Shown here: piece by piece, positions 7,938 through 15,661 of the stretch
Numbering within the stretch: position 1 is the stretch's first letter
Layout of the letters: the number at the start of each line of letters is the position of its first letter
Assembly: GCA_003557965.1 (NCBI GenBank)
Contig: PWND01000266.1
Span: 1-29,197 of the forward strand
Source: Bacteroidales bacterium
Lineage (GTDB): Bacteria > Bacteroidota > Bacteroidia > Bacteroidales > UBA7960
DNA length: 29,197 nt
Direction of reading: 5' to 3'
Program-made: the position numbers and the translations under genes
Notes under the pieces: model-generated
The model's database searches: none
Told to the model about the DNA's origin: nothing
What the model saw: only the letters and a program-made list of their open reading frames with translations

Positions 7938-9560
7938 ATGGCAGGTGGAAAACAAACTCCCCGACAAAAACTGATAGGGTTGATGTACTTGATATTCATC
8001 TCATTAATGGCTCTTAATGTTGATGTATCAGTTATGGATTCGTTTGTGCTAATTGATGAAGGGATTAAAGAAACAAACGTCCACTATACAAAAAGAATCG
8101 ATGATATAATGAGGGATTTTGAATTCCAGGACAGCCTTGCTCCTGAAAGAGTAAGGTCTTATTATGATAATGCACAAAAAATTACCGAATTATCAGATAA
8201 CCTGATAGATACAATCCTGTTTTTCCGAACAGATATGATAGCCGGGCTTGATCGAATTGATAAAGAAGTTGCAGATACGATGAGCCTTCGTGATTTACGA
8301 GTAAGATCGCAATATAGCCGCTCATCACATTATTGGTTAATTGAAGGCAAGGATGCTATGGCTCCAGATGGAGGTGCGGGTTCGCGAGCATACTTGCTCT
8401 TAAATATGATGGAAGAGTATATTGAAGAAGTTACCAGGCTTGCTGTAGAACTTGTCCCGGAAGAACACCAGGAAGAGTTTCTGAAAAACTTTGACCTTGG
8501 AATAAATATTGCAGGCCCATTTTACAACATGAGCGGTGAAGAAGTAAGCTGGCAAAGAGCTATGTTTGACAGGGTTATTCCTATTGCTGTTGCAACTAAC
8601 CTAAGCCGCTTAGTCACGGAAGTTAGAAATGCCACACTGGAGGCTACATCGAAGTTATATGCACTAATAGATGCTGAAACATTCCGTTTTGACAGAATTG
8701 AGGCAAAAGTCGTTCCCAGAAGCCGAATTGTTATGCAAGGAGACTTCTTTGAGGCAGATGTTTTAGTTGCTGCTTACGATACTCGTCAGAACCCTGAAAT
8801 AGTTGTTGATGGAAGCCCTATTGAAGTTACTGAAGGTGTTGGCAGGCTTAGAATTCTCGCAGGAACTATTGGCAGCAGAACCATCAGGGGTGAAATACGT
8901 GTACCAGACCCTGCGACAGGTATTACCAGGAATTACCCATTCGAACAGGAATATACAGTGCAACAACAAGCTGTTACTGTTGCCGCTGATGCAATGAATG
9001 TGTTTTTTATTGGGCCTGAAAACCCAGTATCAATATCTGTTCCCGGTGTGCCCAGCGAAAATATCAGGGCTACAATTTCCAGGGGAAGGCTTGTACCCCG
9101 GGGTGGAGGACGATTTGATGCCATTATCCCCGAAGGAACCAGTGTTAGAGAAAATGTCAGAATTAATGTTACCGCTGTACTTGACGGAACACCAAGAAAT
9201 ATCGGACATAGTGAATTTAGAGTTCGTAACGTTCCTAATCCTGTTGCAACAATTGCCGGTGCCCGCGCCGGTGGAAGCGTTCCTGCAGTAAGGTTATCAA
9301 CAGGCCAACCTCGTTTGAGTGCAGCAATGGACGACTTTTATTTTGACCTAAGTTTTACAATAGAATCTTATGAAGTTATTTACAGAGACAGGCGTGGCGA
9401 TGTAAGAAGGTTTAATGTTAGTGGAAGTAACCTTAGCCAAGACGTTATGAGCGTAATGCAAGGAGCCAGAAGAGGCGAAGTTGTTGCTTTTGAGAACATA
9501 CGTGCACGTGGCCCGGATGGGATGAGAACTCTGGATGGAATGTACATTAATATAGAATAG
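7938..9560 (+). CDS. gldM: GldM/PorM, periplasm-spanning motor subunit
   Basis: A 540-residue protein with one N-terminal transmembrane helix (~11-31, KLIGLMYLIFISLMALNVDV) preceded by the conserved MAGGKQTPRQK cytoplasmic start, which includes Arg9. The remainder is periplasmic: a helical domain (~35-225) followed by Ig-like beta domains (~226-540, with strands such as VVPRSRIVMQGDFFEADVLVAA and the C-terminal MRTLDGMYINIE). In known structures GldM dimers pass through a GldL pentamer and reach across the periplasm to the GldK/GldN ring, transmitting motor rotation. The length is close to P. gingivalis PorM and F. johnsoniae GldM (both a little over 500 residues). It is 52 bp after gldL and 31 bp before gldN, in the canonical order. 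Confidence 0.95.
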   Translation: MAGGKQTPRQKLIGLMYLIFISLMALNVDVSVMDSFVLIDEGIKETNVHYTKRIDDIMRDFEFQDSLAPERVRSYYDNAQKITELSDNLIDTILFFRTDMIAGLDRIDKEVADTMSLRDLRVRSQYSRSSHYWLIEGKDAMAPDGGAGSRAYLLLNMMEEYIEEVTRLAVELVPEEHQEEFLKNFDLGINIAGPFYNMSGEEVSWQRAMFDRVIPIAVATNLSRLVTEVRNATLEATSKLYALIDAETFRFDRIEAKVVPRSRIVMQGDFFEADVLVAAYDTRQNPEIVVDGSPIEVTEGVGRLRILAGTIGSRTIRGEIRVPDPATGITRNYPFEQEYTVQQQAVTVAADAMNVFFIGPENPVSISVPGVPSENIRATISRGRLVPRGGGRFDAIIPEGTSVRENVRINVTAVLDGTPRNIGHSEFRVRNVPNPVATIAGARAGGSVPAVRLSTGQPRLSAAMDDFYFDLSFTIESYEVIYRDRRGDVRRFNVSGSNLSQDVMSVMQGARRGEVVAFENIRARGPDGMRTLDGMYINIE

Positions 9561-9578
9561 TTTCTAATTTTTAAAGTT

Positions 9579-9583
9579 GGAGG
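9579..9583 (+). promoter_or_regulatory. strong Shine-Dalgarno of gldN
   Basis: GGAGG with 8-base spacing to the ATG at 9592. Most starts in this window have only AT-rich leaders, as is typical of Bacteroidota, so this site stands out and decides the gldN start. Confidence 0.6.
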
Positions 9584-9591
9584 ATATAAAA

Positions 9592-10416
9592 ATGAAAATT
9601 TTTAAAAATGTTATTTTATTATTATCCATAATAATTATTTCAACAGGCGCAAAAGCACAAATCCTTGATGCTGATGTCCCAAGAGATAATTTTTATGATA
9701 AAATCTGGATTACTGAAAAGAAACCTGTTGAGCTACCTTACGTTAGAGAAGTTGAGGTAATGTTTGCCAAAACAATTTGGCAGGTTATTGATATGCGCGA
9801 AAAAATTAATCAGCCTCTCTATTATCCTACTACTCCTATACAGGATAGAAGGAGCCTTGTACAGGTAATAGTAGATGGTATTCGCGAAGGTGCTATTCAA
9901 GCTTATGATGATGATGAGTTTACTCAGCCACTTACTATTGAGGCTGTTATGGACAGGCTTGAGGATGAAGACGAATACACAGACGAAGATGGGGTAACTC
10001 ATGTTACTACTATCCCTTTTCAAAGCGAAGATGTTACTCAATTCAGGATGAAAGAAGTGTGGTTTGTTGACAGTAAGCGCTCTGTGCTGGATGTTAGAAT
10101 TTTAGGACTTAGCCCTATAAGATATATCGAAATTGCCGGCGAACTATCTGCTGAAGAATTATTTTGGGTGTATTATCCGCATATAAGAAATGTGTTGGTT
10201 AATGCTGAAGTATTTAACAGGCATAATGATGCACAAAGAGTTTCATATGATGACATATTCCTGCGCAGAATGTTTAATGCTTTTATTTATAAAGAGACTA
10301 ACGTTCATGACCGAACAATCAGGGAGTATTATGCTAATGGGCTGGATCAACTATTAGAAGCAGATAGAATTAGAAGTGAAATAAGAAATTATGAAATAGA
10401 CCTTTGGGAATATTAA
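9592..10416 (+). CDS. gldN: GldN/PorN, periplasmic T9SS ring component
   Basis: A 274-residue exported protein with a signal peptide at 1-22 (AKA|Q). The mature region opens with the GldN/PorN motifs PRDNFYDKIWITEKKPVELPY-type and VFAKTIWQVIDMREKINQPLYYP-type (here with MFAKTIWQV), and continues with RSLVQVIVDGI and SVLDVRILGLSPI. GldN binds the lipoprotein GldK to form the large ring and contacts the periplasmic end of GldM. The ATG at 9592 is chosen because a GGAGG Shine-Dalgarno lies at 9579-9583, 8 bases upstream; a TTG at 9577 overlaps that site and is rejected. It is the last gene of the operon and is followed by a hairpin terminator shared with the convergent gene. Confidence 0.94.
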   Translation: MKIFKNVILLLSIIIISTGAKAQILDADVPRDNFYDKIWITEKKPVELPYVREVEVMFAKTIWQVIDMREKINQPLYYPTTPIQDRRSLVQVIVDGIREGAIQAYDDDEFTQPLTIEAVMDRLEDEDEYTDEDGVTHVTTIPFQSEDVTQFRMKEVWFVDSKRSVLDVRILGLSPIRYIEIAGELSAEELFWVYYPHIRNVLVNAEVFNRHNDAQRVSYDDIFLRRMFNAFIYKETNVHDRTIREYYANGLDQLLEADRIRSEIRNYEIDLWEY

Positions 10417-10436
10417 AAAAACATATCCTCCAAATA

Positions 10437-10472
10437 AAAAAGGCTGGCTCAAAAAAAGTGTCAGCCTTTTTT
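10437..10472. terminator. bidirectional terminator between gldN and the AlbA_2 gene
   Basis: AAAAAGGCTG (10437-10446) pairs with CAGCCTTTTT (10462-10471), and the stem can extend inward through a G-T pair. It has a T run on the plus side and, read on the minus strand, T residues from the A-rich left arm. It lies directly between convergent genes; the right arm reaches the stop codon of the minus-strand gene. Confidence 0.75.
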
Positions 10473-11121
10473 AATTCTCAACAGATTTTTCGGGGTCCTT
10501 AAGCCTGAACCAGGCTTGCTTTTCATTTTGAGCCATCTCAATCAAACCTGCAACCATAAGGTTTACAATAACATTTTCGGCAAGATACTTTGGAATTCCG
10601 GCAATATTGCAGTATTGATCAATAGTTATAGATGGGTTTTCGTTTAAATATTTCAGAAGTGTTTCTTCTTTCTGCGAGTACTTAATTGTTGTTCCCTTAG
10701 AGCCTTTTTGTCTTTTCCAATATTTAAGCTGAATTGGACAAGCAAGAATATTCTGGTCATTAACTCTCACGTAAGCCAACCATTTGCTGTCATCATTGCG
10801 TGCATAAAAAGGGCGCGCTTGTGCTTTTGAAACATCAACTTCCAGCACCTTCTTCCCGTCAATGTTCCACACTCTAAAAGCAAAATCTATTTCCGGCTTA
10901 CAGTATATTGCTGCAGCCGATTCTATCATGTGAAACTCTTCATCCGTCCTGATTCCAGCAATAACACCATTGTCTTTAACGCCTATCAATAGCTTCCCCC
11001 CGTCAGTATTTGCAAATGCAACAAGAGTACGGGCAATTTTCCGGGCATCATTTACCTGAAACTTAAAATCCTGCTGTTGATGCTCGCCTTGTAAAATGAG
11101 ATTTTGAATATATTTCGACAT
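10471..11121 (-). CDS. AlbA_2/Schlafen-type putative DNA-binding protein
   Basis: 216 residues when started at the ATG at 11121, 4 bases after the purF stop; a longer frame would use a TTG at 11154 that overlaps purF. Residues ~5-120 match the Schlafen AlbA_2 domain: the GE..QQDFKF opening (Glu13), AFANTDGGKLLIGVKDNG (35-52), then IDGKKVLEVDVSKAQARPFYAR and AYVRVND. Residues ~145-210 look like a small winged helix (YSQKEETLLKYLNENPSITIDQYC, VIVNLMVAGLIE). Such proteins are often annotated ATP-binding or transcriptional regulators, but the AlbA_2 domain itself lacks a P-loop. Tight linkage to the PurF-like gene suggests co-expression. Substrate and role are unknown. Confidence 0.8.
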   Translation of the reverse strand: MSKYIQNLILQGEHQQQDFKFQVNDARKIARTLVAFANTDGGKLLIGVKDNGVIAGIRTDEEFHMIESAAAIYCKPEIDFAFRVWNIDGKKVLEVDVSKAQARPFYARNDDSKWLAYVRVNDQNILACPIQLKYWKRQKGSKGTTIKYSQKEETLLKYLNENPSITIDQYCNIAGIPKYLAENVIVNLMVAGLIEMAQNEKQAWFRLKDPEKSVEN

Positions 11122-11125
11122 TAAA

Positions 11126-13027
11126 CTAGTAAGCTCTTTCGTTACGTCCTTCAATATAATTTATAAACGACTTATTTGCTACTTTGTTTCCTCCCGGTGT
11201 AGGGTAGTTTCCTGTAAAATACCAGTCACCTGTATTGTCCGGACAAGCAGAGTGCAAATCTTCAATGGTTTGATATACAATTTCCAATGATGCCTTTACC
11301 TCGTGTGTATGCAGCAATTCTGCAATCTTCTTTGATATTTCTGTTGCTTTGAATGGCCGGTAAATTTCTTTTACATGGTTAATTACTGTTTCTTTTGGCG
11401 CAAATTCCTGTTCCTTGCACTTTTTATACACTTCATTGATAATATGTGTCTGATGGGTGTCTTTAAGCAAAGTTATAGCAGCCCTGAAAGCAATAAAATC
11501 AGACAACTTAGTCATATCTATTCCATAGCAGTCAGGATACCTTACCTGTGGCGCAGAAGAAACAATAACAATTTTCTTCGGATTAAGCCTGTCAAGCATT
11601 TTAATAATACTCTGCCTAAGTGTTGTTCCTCTTACGATACTGTCATCTATAACTACAAGGTTATCAACCTCGTTTCTTACAAGCCCGTATGTTACGTCAT
11701 ATACATGTGTAACCAAATCATCCCTGGCACTATCATTAGTTATAAAGGTACGAAGCTTAACATCTTTAACGGCCACCTGGTCAACTCTTGGTCTTAATGC
11801 TAAAATTTCCTTTAATTTTTCCGTAGTAATTTCACTTCCAAGCTCAACAATTTTATCACGCTTTACCTCATCACAAAAATCATTTAGCCCCTCAACCATA
11901 CCCTTAAAAGCTGATATTGCAGTATTAGGGATATAAGAAAAAATTGAATTTTCAAAATCAAAATTAATTGCTTTAAGTGTGGCGGGCACAAGAAGCTTCC
12001 CCAGCCTTTTTCTTTCCAGGTAAATATCAGCATCTGTTCCCCTGGAAAAATATATCCGTTCAAAGCTGCAGGCTCGCTTTTCAATCTTAGGAGTACATTC
12101 CTCCATTTTGATTTCTCCGTCTTTTTTAATAATAAGCGCACTCCCCGGTTCAATCTCTTTAATCTTTTCAACAGAAATATTGAAAGCCGTTTGTATTGCA
12201 GGCCTTTCAGATGTTGCAACAACAATTTCATCGTCATAATAGTAGTAAGCCGGCCTTATACCTGCCGGATCTCGCATGATAAAAGAATCTCCATGCCCAA
12301 GCAATCCGGTAATAATATAGCCGCCATCCCAATATTTACAGGAATTAGAAAGAATATTCCGAATATCAATGTTTTTTGCAATAAGCGGAGAAATGTCTTT
12401 TTTTGAATATCCCTTTGACTTATATTTGCGATAAAGGTCTTCATTTTCATCATCAAGAAAATGTCCCATTTTTTCAAGAACAGTAGCGGTATCAGACGTT
12501 TCATTCGGATGCTGGCCAATATCAACTAGACTGTCAAAAAGCTCATCAACATTCGTGAGGTTAAAATTTCCGGCAATCATAAGGTTTTTTGACATCCAGT
12601 TGTTTTCTCTTAAAAACGGATGACAATATTCTACTCCGTTATTGCCAAAAGTTCCATATCTCAAATGACCAAGGTAAAGCTCACCAACAAGGTCGAGATT
12701 TTTTTTAAGCCATAGCGGGTCGTTAATTCTCTCAGGATTTTCAGAATATATCTGATCCAATCGATTATGAATTTTACTGAAAATTTCTCTCAAAGGATTA
12801 GGATTGTTGCTCCTTATACGATGCATATACCTGCTCCCGGGATTCAGATCAAACTTGATACAACCTATTCCGGCGCCATCCTGGCCTCTGTTGTGCTGCT
12901 TTTCCATAAGCAAATAGAGCTTATCAAGGCCATACATAGCAGTGCCATATTTAAAGAAGTAGTACTCAATAGGTTTCAACAACCTTAATAATACTATTCC
13001 ACATTCGTGTTTAATAGCTTCACTCAT
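11126..13027 (-). CDS. purF: PurF-like amidophosphoribosyltransferase, long Bacteroidota form
   Basis: A 633-residue class II glutamine amidotransferase plus phosphoribosyltransferase, predicted to transfer glutamine-derived ammonia to PRPP to make phosphoribosylamine, the first step of purine synthesis. The Ntn nucleophile would be Cys9 (HECGIVLLR), which requires removal of the 8-residue leader MSEAIKHE. Glutaminase motifs include QHNRGQDGAGI (44-54), LRYGTFGNNG and GNFNLTNVDEL. The PRPP loop is VVIDDSIVRGTT (458-469). At 633 residues it is much longer than E. coli PurF (505); extra sequence lies at ~90-115, ~195-235 and at the C-terminus. I recall this long form as typical of Bacteroidota, often beside a second standard PurF, so it may be a paralogue with a specialised role. 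The gene is followed by the AlbA_2 gene after 4 bp. Confidence 0.88.
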   Translation of the reverse strand: MSEAIKHECGIVLLRLLKPIEYYFFKYGTAMYGLDKLYLLMEKQHNRGQDGAGIGCIKFDLNPGSRYMHRIRSNNPNPLREIFSKIHNRLDQIYSENPERINDPLWLKKNLDLVGELYLGHLRYGTFGNNGVEYCHPFLRENNWMSKNLMIAGNFNLTNVDELFDSLVDIGQHPNETSDTATVLEKMGHFLDDENEDLYRKYKSKGYSKKDISPLIAKNIDIRNILSNSCKYWDGGYIITGLLGHGDSFIMRDPAGIRPAYYYYDDEIVVATSERPAIQTAFNISVEKIKEIEPGSALIIKKDGEIKMEECTPKIEKRACSFERIYFSRGTDADIYLERKRLGKLLVPATLKAINFDFENSIFSYIPNTAISAFKGMVEGLNDFCDEVKRDKIVELGSEITTEKLKEILALRPRVDQVAVKDVKLRTFITNDSARDDLVTHVYDVTYGLVRNEVDNLVVIDDSIVRGTTLRQSIIKMLDRLNPKKIVIVSSAPQVRYPDCYGIDMTKLSDFIAFRAAITLLKDTHQTHIINEVYKKCKEQEFAPKETVINHVKEIYRPFKATEISKKIAELLHTHEVKASLEIVYQTIEDLHSACPDNTGDWYFTGNYPTPGGNKVANKSFINYIEGRNERAY

Positions 13028-13047
13028 AAATTATTGCTGTTAAATTG

Positions 13048-13055
13048 CAAAAGTA
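13048..13055 (-). promoter_or_regulatory. candidate -7 element for the purF-like gene
   Basis: The minus strand reads TACTTTTG followed by C, an exact TAnnTTTG match, 20 bp upstream of the ATG at 13027 and just after the stop of the upstream PHP gene. Transcription from here would give a very short leader. The same octamer occurs before pheT and asd. Confidence 0.45.
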
Positions 13056-13056
13056 A

Positions 13057-13884
13057 TCAAATATCAACGTCAAAAAACGGTGTGTTGATTTTTTTAAACC
13101 CTGTTTTTTTTAATACTTGTAATGCCTCATGATAATGCATATCAAGTTGCTCTGGCGAATGTGCATCAGTATTAATCATAACAGGAATATCCATTTTTAA
13201 GCATTTTTGTAAAATTTCTTCAGAAGGAAAATATTCTGATGATTTTCCTGTATAAACTCCCCTGGTATTAAGCTCAACAATTATGTTATGCTTCTTGATT
13301 TCTTTTAACACACTTTCTGTTAGGCTTTTATACCATTGCCCATTTGTTGAAAAAGCCCTTTCCTTATTATGCATTTTAACTTTATCAACATGCCCGATAA
13401 TATCAAATTTTTGAGTTTTTATCATTTCTATGGTTTGTTGATAAAATGATTCCACCGCTTTTTTTGCATTGCCATTAAAGTGCTTATTTATGCCATCAAA
13501 AAACGACTCTTCTTTGCCGTCAATAAACCACGTCTCTTCTCTCCCGTTTTTTTTTACCAGATGTACCGAGCCTATGATATAATCAAGGCTCCCATTCCCT
13601 GAAATATTTTTAAAATCATCAGAATAGCCGGGGATATAATCAAACTCTATCCCTGTAAAAATTTTTATTTTGTTCTTATATTTTTCTTTTAATTCAGCAG
13701 CTCTGTGAATATATTTTTCAAGGTTGTTGTTACTAATGCTCCATGGATTTTCAAATGGCAGAGGAGAATGAGGTGAAAATCCAATAGCATAAAACTCTTT
13801 TTCAATTGCTTTAATTACATACTTTTCAATATCGTCTTTACCATCACAATATTCAGAATGTGTATGAAAATTGTATTTTATCAT
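13057..13884 (-). CDS. PHP-family phosphatase, probable histidinol-phosphatase (HisK/HisJ type)
   Basis: A 275-residue metal-dependent PHP (polymerase and histidinol phosphatase) domain protein. Metal-binding motifs in order are NFHTHS (His7, His9), GIEFDY (~86), IGSVHLV (~108), DIIGHVDKVK (~173) and NTDAHSPEQL (~242), a complete set for the histidinol-phosphatase subfamily. The predicted reaction is L-histidinol phosphate to L-histidinol, the penultimate part of histidine synthesis. No his gene is nearby: it lies 12 bp after udk and 29 bp before the PurF-like gene, so the neighbours point to nucleotide metabolism. Another phosphomonoester substrate cannot be excluded. Confidence 0.82.
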   Translation of the reverse strand: MIKYNFHTHSEYCDGKDDIEKYVIKAIEKEFYAIGFSPHSPLPFENPWSISNNNLEKYIHRAAELKEKYKNKIKIFTGIEFDYIPGYSDDFKNISGNGSLDYIIGSVHLVKKNGREETWFIDGKEESFFDGINKHFNGNAKKAVESFYQQTIEMIKTQKFDIIGHVDKVKMHNKERAFSTNGQWYKSLTESVLKEIKKHNIIVELNTRGVYTGKSSEYFPSEEILQKCLKMDIPVMINTDAHSPEQLDMHYHEALQVLKKTGFKKINTPFFDVDI

Positions 13885-13896
13885 GTTTAAGAAGAA

Positions 13897-14529
13897 TTAT
13901 AACTTATTCTCTAAAAGCTTATCTTTTTGTTTTTCTTTTATCATTGAAGTAATAATATCTATAGAAACATGATTGTTGCCTCCTTGTGGAATAATCATGT
14001 CAGCATAGCGTTTTGTAGGTTCAATAAACTGTAAGTGCATTGGTTTTACATAAGTCTCGTAATGGCTAAGTACTTCAATAAAAGTACGTGCTCTTTCTTC
14101 AATATCTCTTTTAATAATTCTCATTAACCTGTCGTCTGAATCAGCATCAACAAAAATTTTGATATCCATCAGGTCTCGAATCTTAGCCTTATTTAAAATT
14201 AAAATACCTTCAACAATAATAACATTGCAAGGTTTTACAGCTATAGTTTCACTTGAGCGGGCACAAGTAACGTAAGAATAAACAGGCATTTGAATCTCTT
14301 TGCCTTCTTTCAGCATATTCAAGTGCTTATGCAACAAGTTGAACTCAATAGCACTTGGATGGTCAAAATTAATTTTCAGCTTTTCTTCATTGCTCAGGTG
14401 CCCAAGATCTTTATAATATGAGTCCTGGGAAATTACACATACACTATCCTTAAGAAGCTTCTTTACGACTTTCTTAACCACGGTAGATTTACCACAACCC
14501 GAACCACCGGCTATTCCAATTAATAACAT
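13897..14529 (-). CDS. udk: uridine kinase
   Basis: A 210-residue nucleoside kinase of the pyrimidine salvage pathway that phosphorylates uridine or cytidine with ATP/GTP. The P-loop is GGSGCGKST (residues 8-16), close to the N-terminus as in the family. SQDSYYKDLGHL and FDHPSAIEF supply the catalytic Asp and nucleoside-binding region, followed by PVYSYVTCARS and VIIVEGILIL, then RRxxRDxxERARTF-type lid residues (IIKRDIEERARTF). The start at 14529 is chosen because MLLIGIAGGSG is the standard N-terminus; an in-frame upstream start at 14565 would add 12 unusual residues. It is the first gene of the four-gene minus-strand unit. Confidence 0.92.
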   Translation of the reverse strand: MLLIGIAGGSGCGKSTVVKKVVKKLLKDSVCVISQDSYYKDLGHLSNEEKLKINFDHPSAIEFNLLHKHLNMLKEGKEIQMPVYSYVTCARSSETIAVKPCNVIIVEGILILNKAKIRDLMDIKIFVDADSDDRLMRIIKRDIEERARTFIEVLSHYETYVKPMHLQFIEPTKRYADMIIPQGGNNHVSIDIITSMIKEKQKDKLLENKL

Positions 14530-14653
14530 AATAGTTTTTTTGGGGAATAAATATACGTTTTTCATCTGAATTATTAGTGATTTTTTAATGTATTATCAAA
14601 TCATTTTTAAGTATTGAAGAATTTTTTTAAAAAAGGCATTAATAAAAATTTCG

Positions 14654-14661
14654 TATATTTG
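14654..14661 (+). promoter_or_regulatory. candidate -7 element for the FISUMP lipoprotein gene
   Basis: TATATTTG matches TAnnTTTG exactly, 88 bp upstream of the ATG at 14750, within the 220-bp divergent region shared with udk. No clear -33 element is present at 19-21 bp. Confidence 0.4.
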
Positions 14662-14749
14662 AATTTTAGCTATAATAATTTTTATTTTATTTGATATTTA
14701 TTTCTTTAAGTACAACAATATACCTTTTTTCAAACTAAAAACCAGAACT

Positions 14750-15589
14750 ATGAAATTATTAAGTTACTTATCGGTTATTACACTAATTATTTTTATAGCC
14801 TTCACGAGTTGTTCGAAAGACAATGATGAAATTGAAAATGATGAAATAAATGATGAAAATGGCAATGGCGACGAAGTTGAATACGGAGAGGTTTCTGATA
14901 TTGAGGGAAACGAATACAAAACTGTTGTTATTGGAAGTCAGGAATGGATGGCAGAAAATCTTCGGACCGGGAAATATAATGATGGCACAACAATTCCCCA
15001 TGTTACAGACAATGAGGAGTGGAACACAACCCAGTACGGAGCTTATTATATAGTTCCTTATGATTTGGCTGACGGTGTGGATTCAGAGCAGGAAATGGCA
15101 AAGTTATACGGAAAATTGTACAACTGGCATGCTGTACTCGACAACAAAGGCTTATGCCCGGATGGTTGGAAAGTCCCATCAGATGATGACTGGACAATAC
15201 TTGAGGAATACTTAATAACAAACCACGACTTGCATAACGACCCCCAAAGCAATGACCAGGATGGTGTTGGGAATTATTTAAAATCTTGCAGGCAAAAAGA
15301 CTCTCAACTTGGCGGGGATTGTGATACTGAAGAGCATCCTTATTGGGATGGTGGTGATTTCTTTTACGGTGTAGATTATTATGGCTTTTCTGCTTTACCT
15401 GCCGGAGAAAGATTAATAAGCGGAATGCCTCATGGCCTTACAAGCTTAGCTATGTTCTGGTCTTATACTCCCCAGGGAAGTGCTTCTGCTGTTAACCGTG
15501 TACTATCTATTACATCAGCAAGCCTTAATGCTGATTTTGCTCCGAGAAATAACGGGCACTCGGTAAGATGTATGAGATATATTGATTAA
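14750..15589 (+). CDS. FISUMP-domain lipoprotein
   Basis: A 279-residue lipoprotein with a signal sequence ending in the lipobox FTSC and Cys21. The next residues (SKDNDEIENDEINDE) are Lys- and acid-rich, resembling the export signal that sends Bacteroidota lipoproteins to the cell surface. The acidic linker (22-45) is low-complexity, built on repeated GAT-GAA codons. The rest (~46-279) is a Fibrobacter-succinogenes-major-paralogous (FISUMP) domain: VVIGSQEWMAENLRTGKYNDG, YGKLYNWHAV, GLCPDGWKVPSDDDWTILEEYL, YGFSALPAGER and the ending NGHSVRCMRYID. The domain has a C-type-lectin-like fold in related families. Its function is unknown; surface binding is a reasonable guess. It is a single-gene unit bounded by a strong terminator. 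Confidence 0.88.
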   Translation: MKLLSYLSVITLIIFIAFTSCSKDNDEIENDEINDENGNGDEVEYGEVSDIEGNEYKTVVIGSQEWMAENLRTGKYNDGTTIPHVTDNEEWNTTQYGAYYIVPYDLADGVDSEQEMAKLYGKLYNWHAVLDNKGLCPDGWKVPSDDDWTILEEYLITNHDLHNDPQSNDQDGVGNYLKSCRQKDSQLGGDCDTEEHPYWDGGDFFYGVDYYGFSALPAGERLISGMPHGLTSLAMFWSYTPQGSASAVNRVLSITSASLNADFAPRNNGHSVRCMRYID

Positions 15590-15610
15590 TAATATTTCAA
15601 AACAAATCTC

Positions 15611-15645
15611 AAAAAGCAGTTTTGTTGCATGCAAAACTGCTTTTT
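15611..15645. terminator. strong bidirectional terminator
   Basis: AAAAAGCAGTTTTG (15611-15624) is the perfect reverse complement of CAAAACTGCTTTTT (15632-15645), with a 7-base loop. It has T runs on both strands and lies between the convergent FISUMP and polyprenyl synthase genes. Confidence 0.85.
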
Positions 15646-15661
15646 GTGTTTGTTGGTGTAT

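Noticed and set aside
11375..11797. Plus-strand frame of 140 codons inside the purF-like gene
   Set aside because: It is antisense to strongly conserved PurF sequence and has no start context or recognisable domain.
14820..14880. Short GAT-GAA-rich DNA repeat as a tandem repeat locus
   Set aside because: It encodes the acidic linker after the lipidated cysteine, and the irregular units look like ordinary low-complexity coding sequence.
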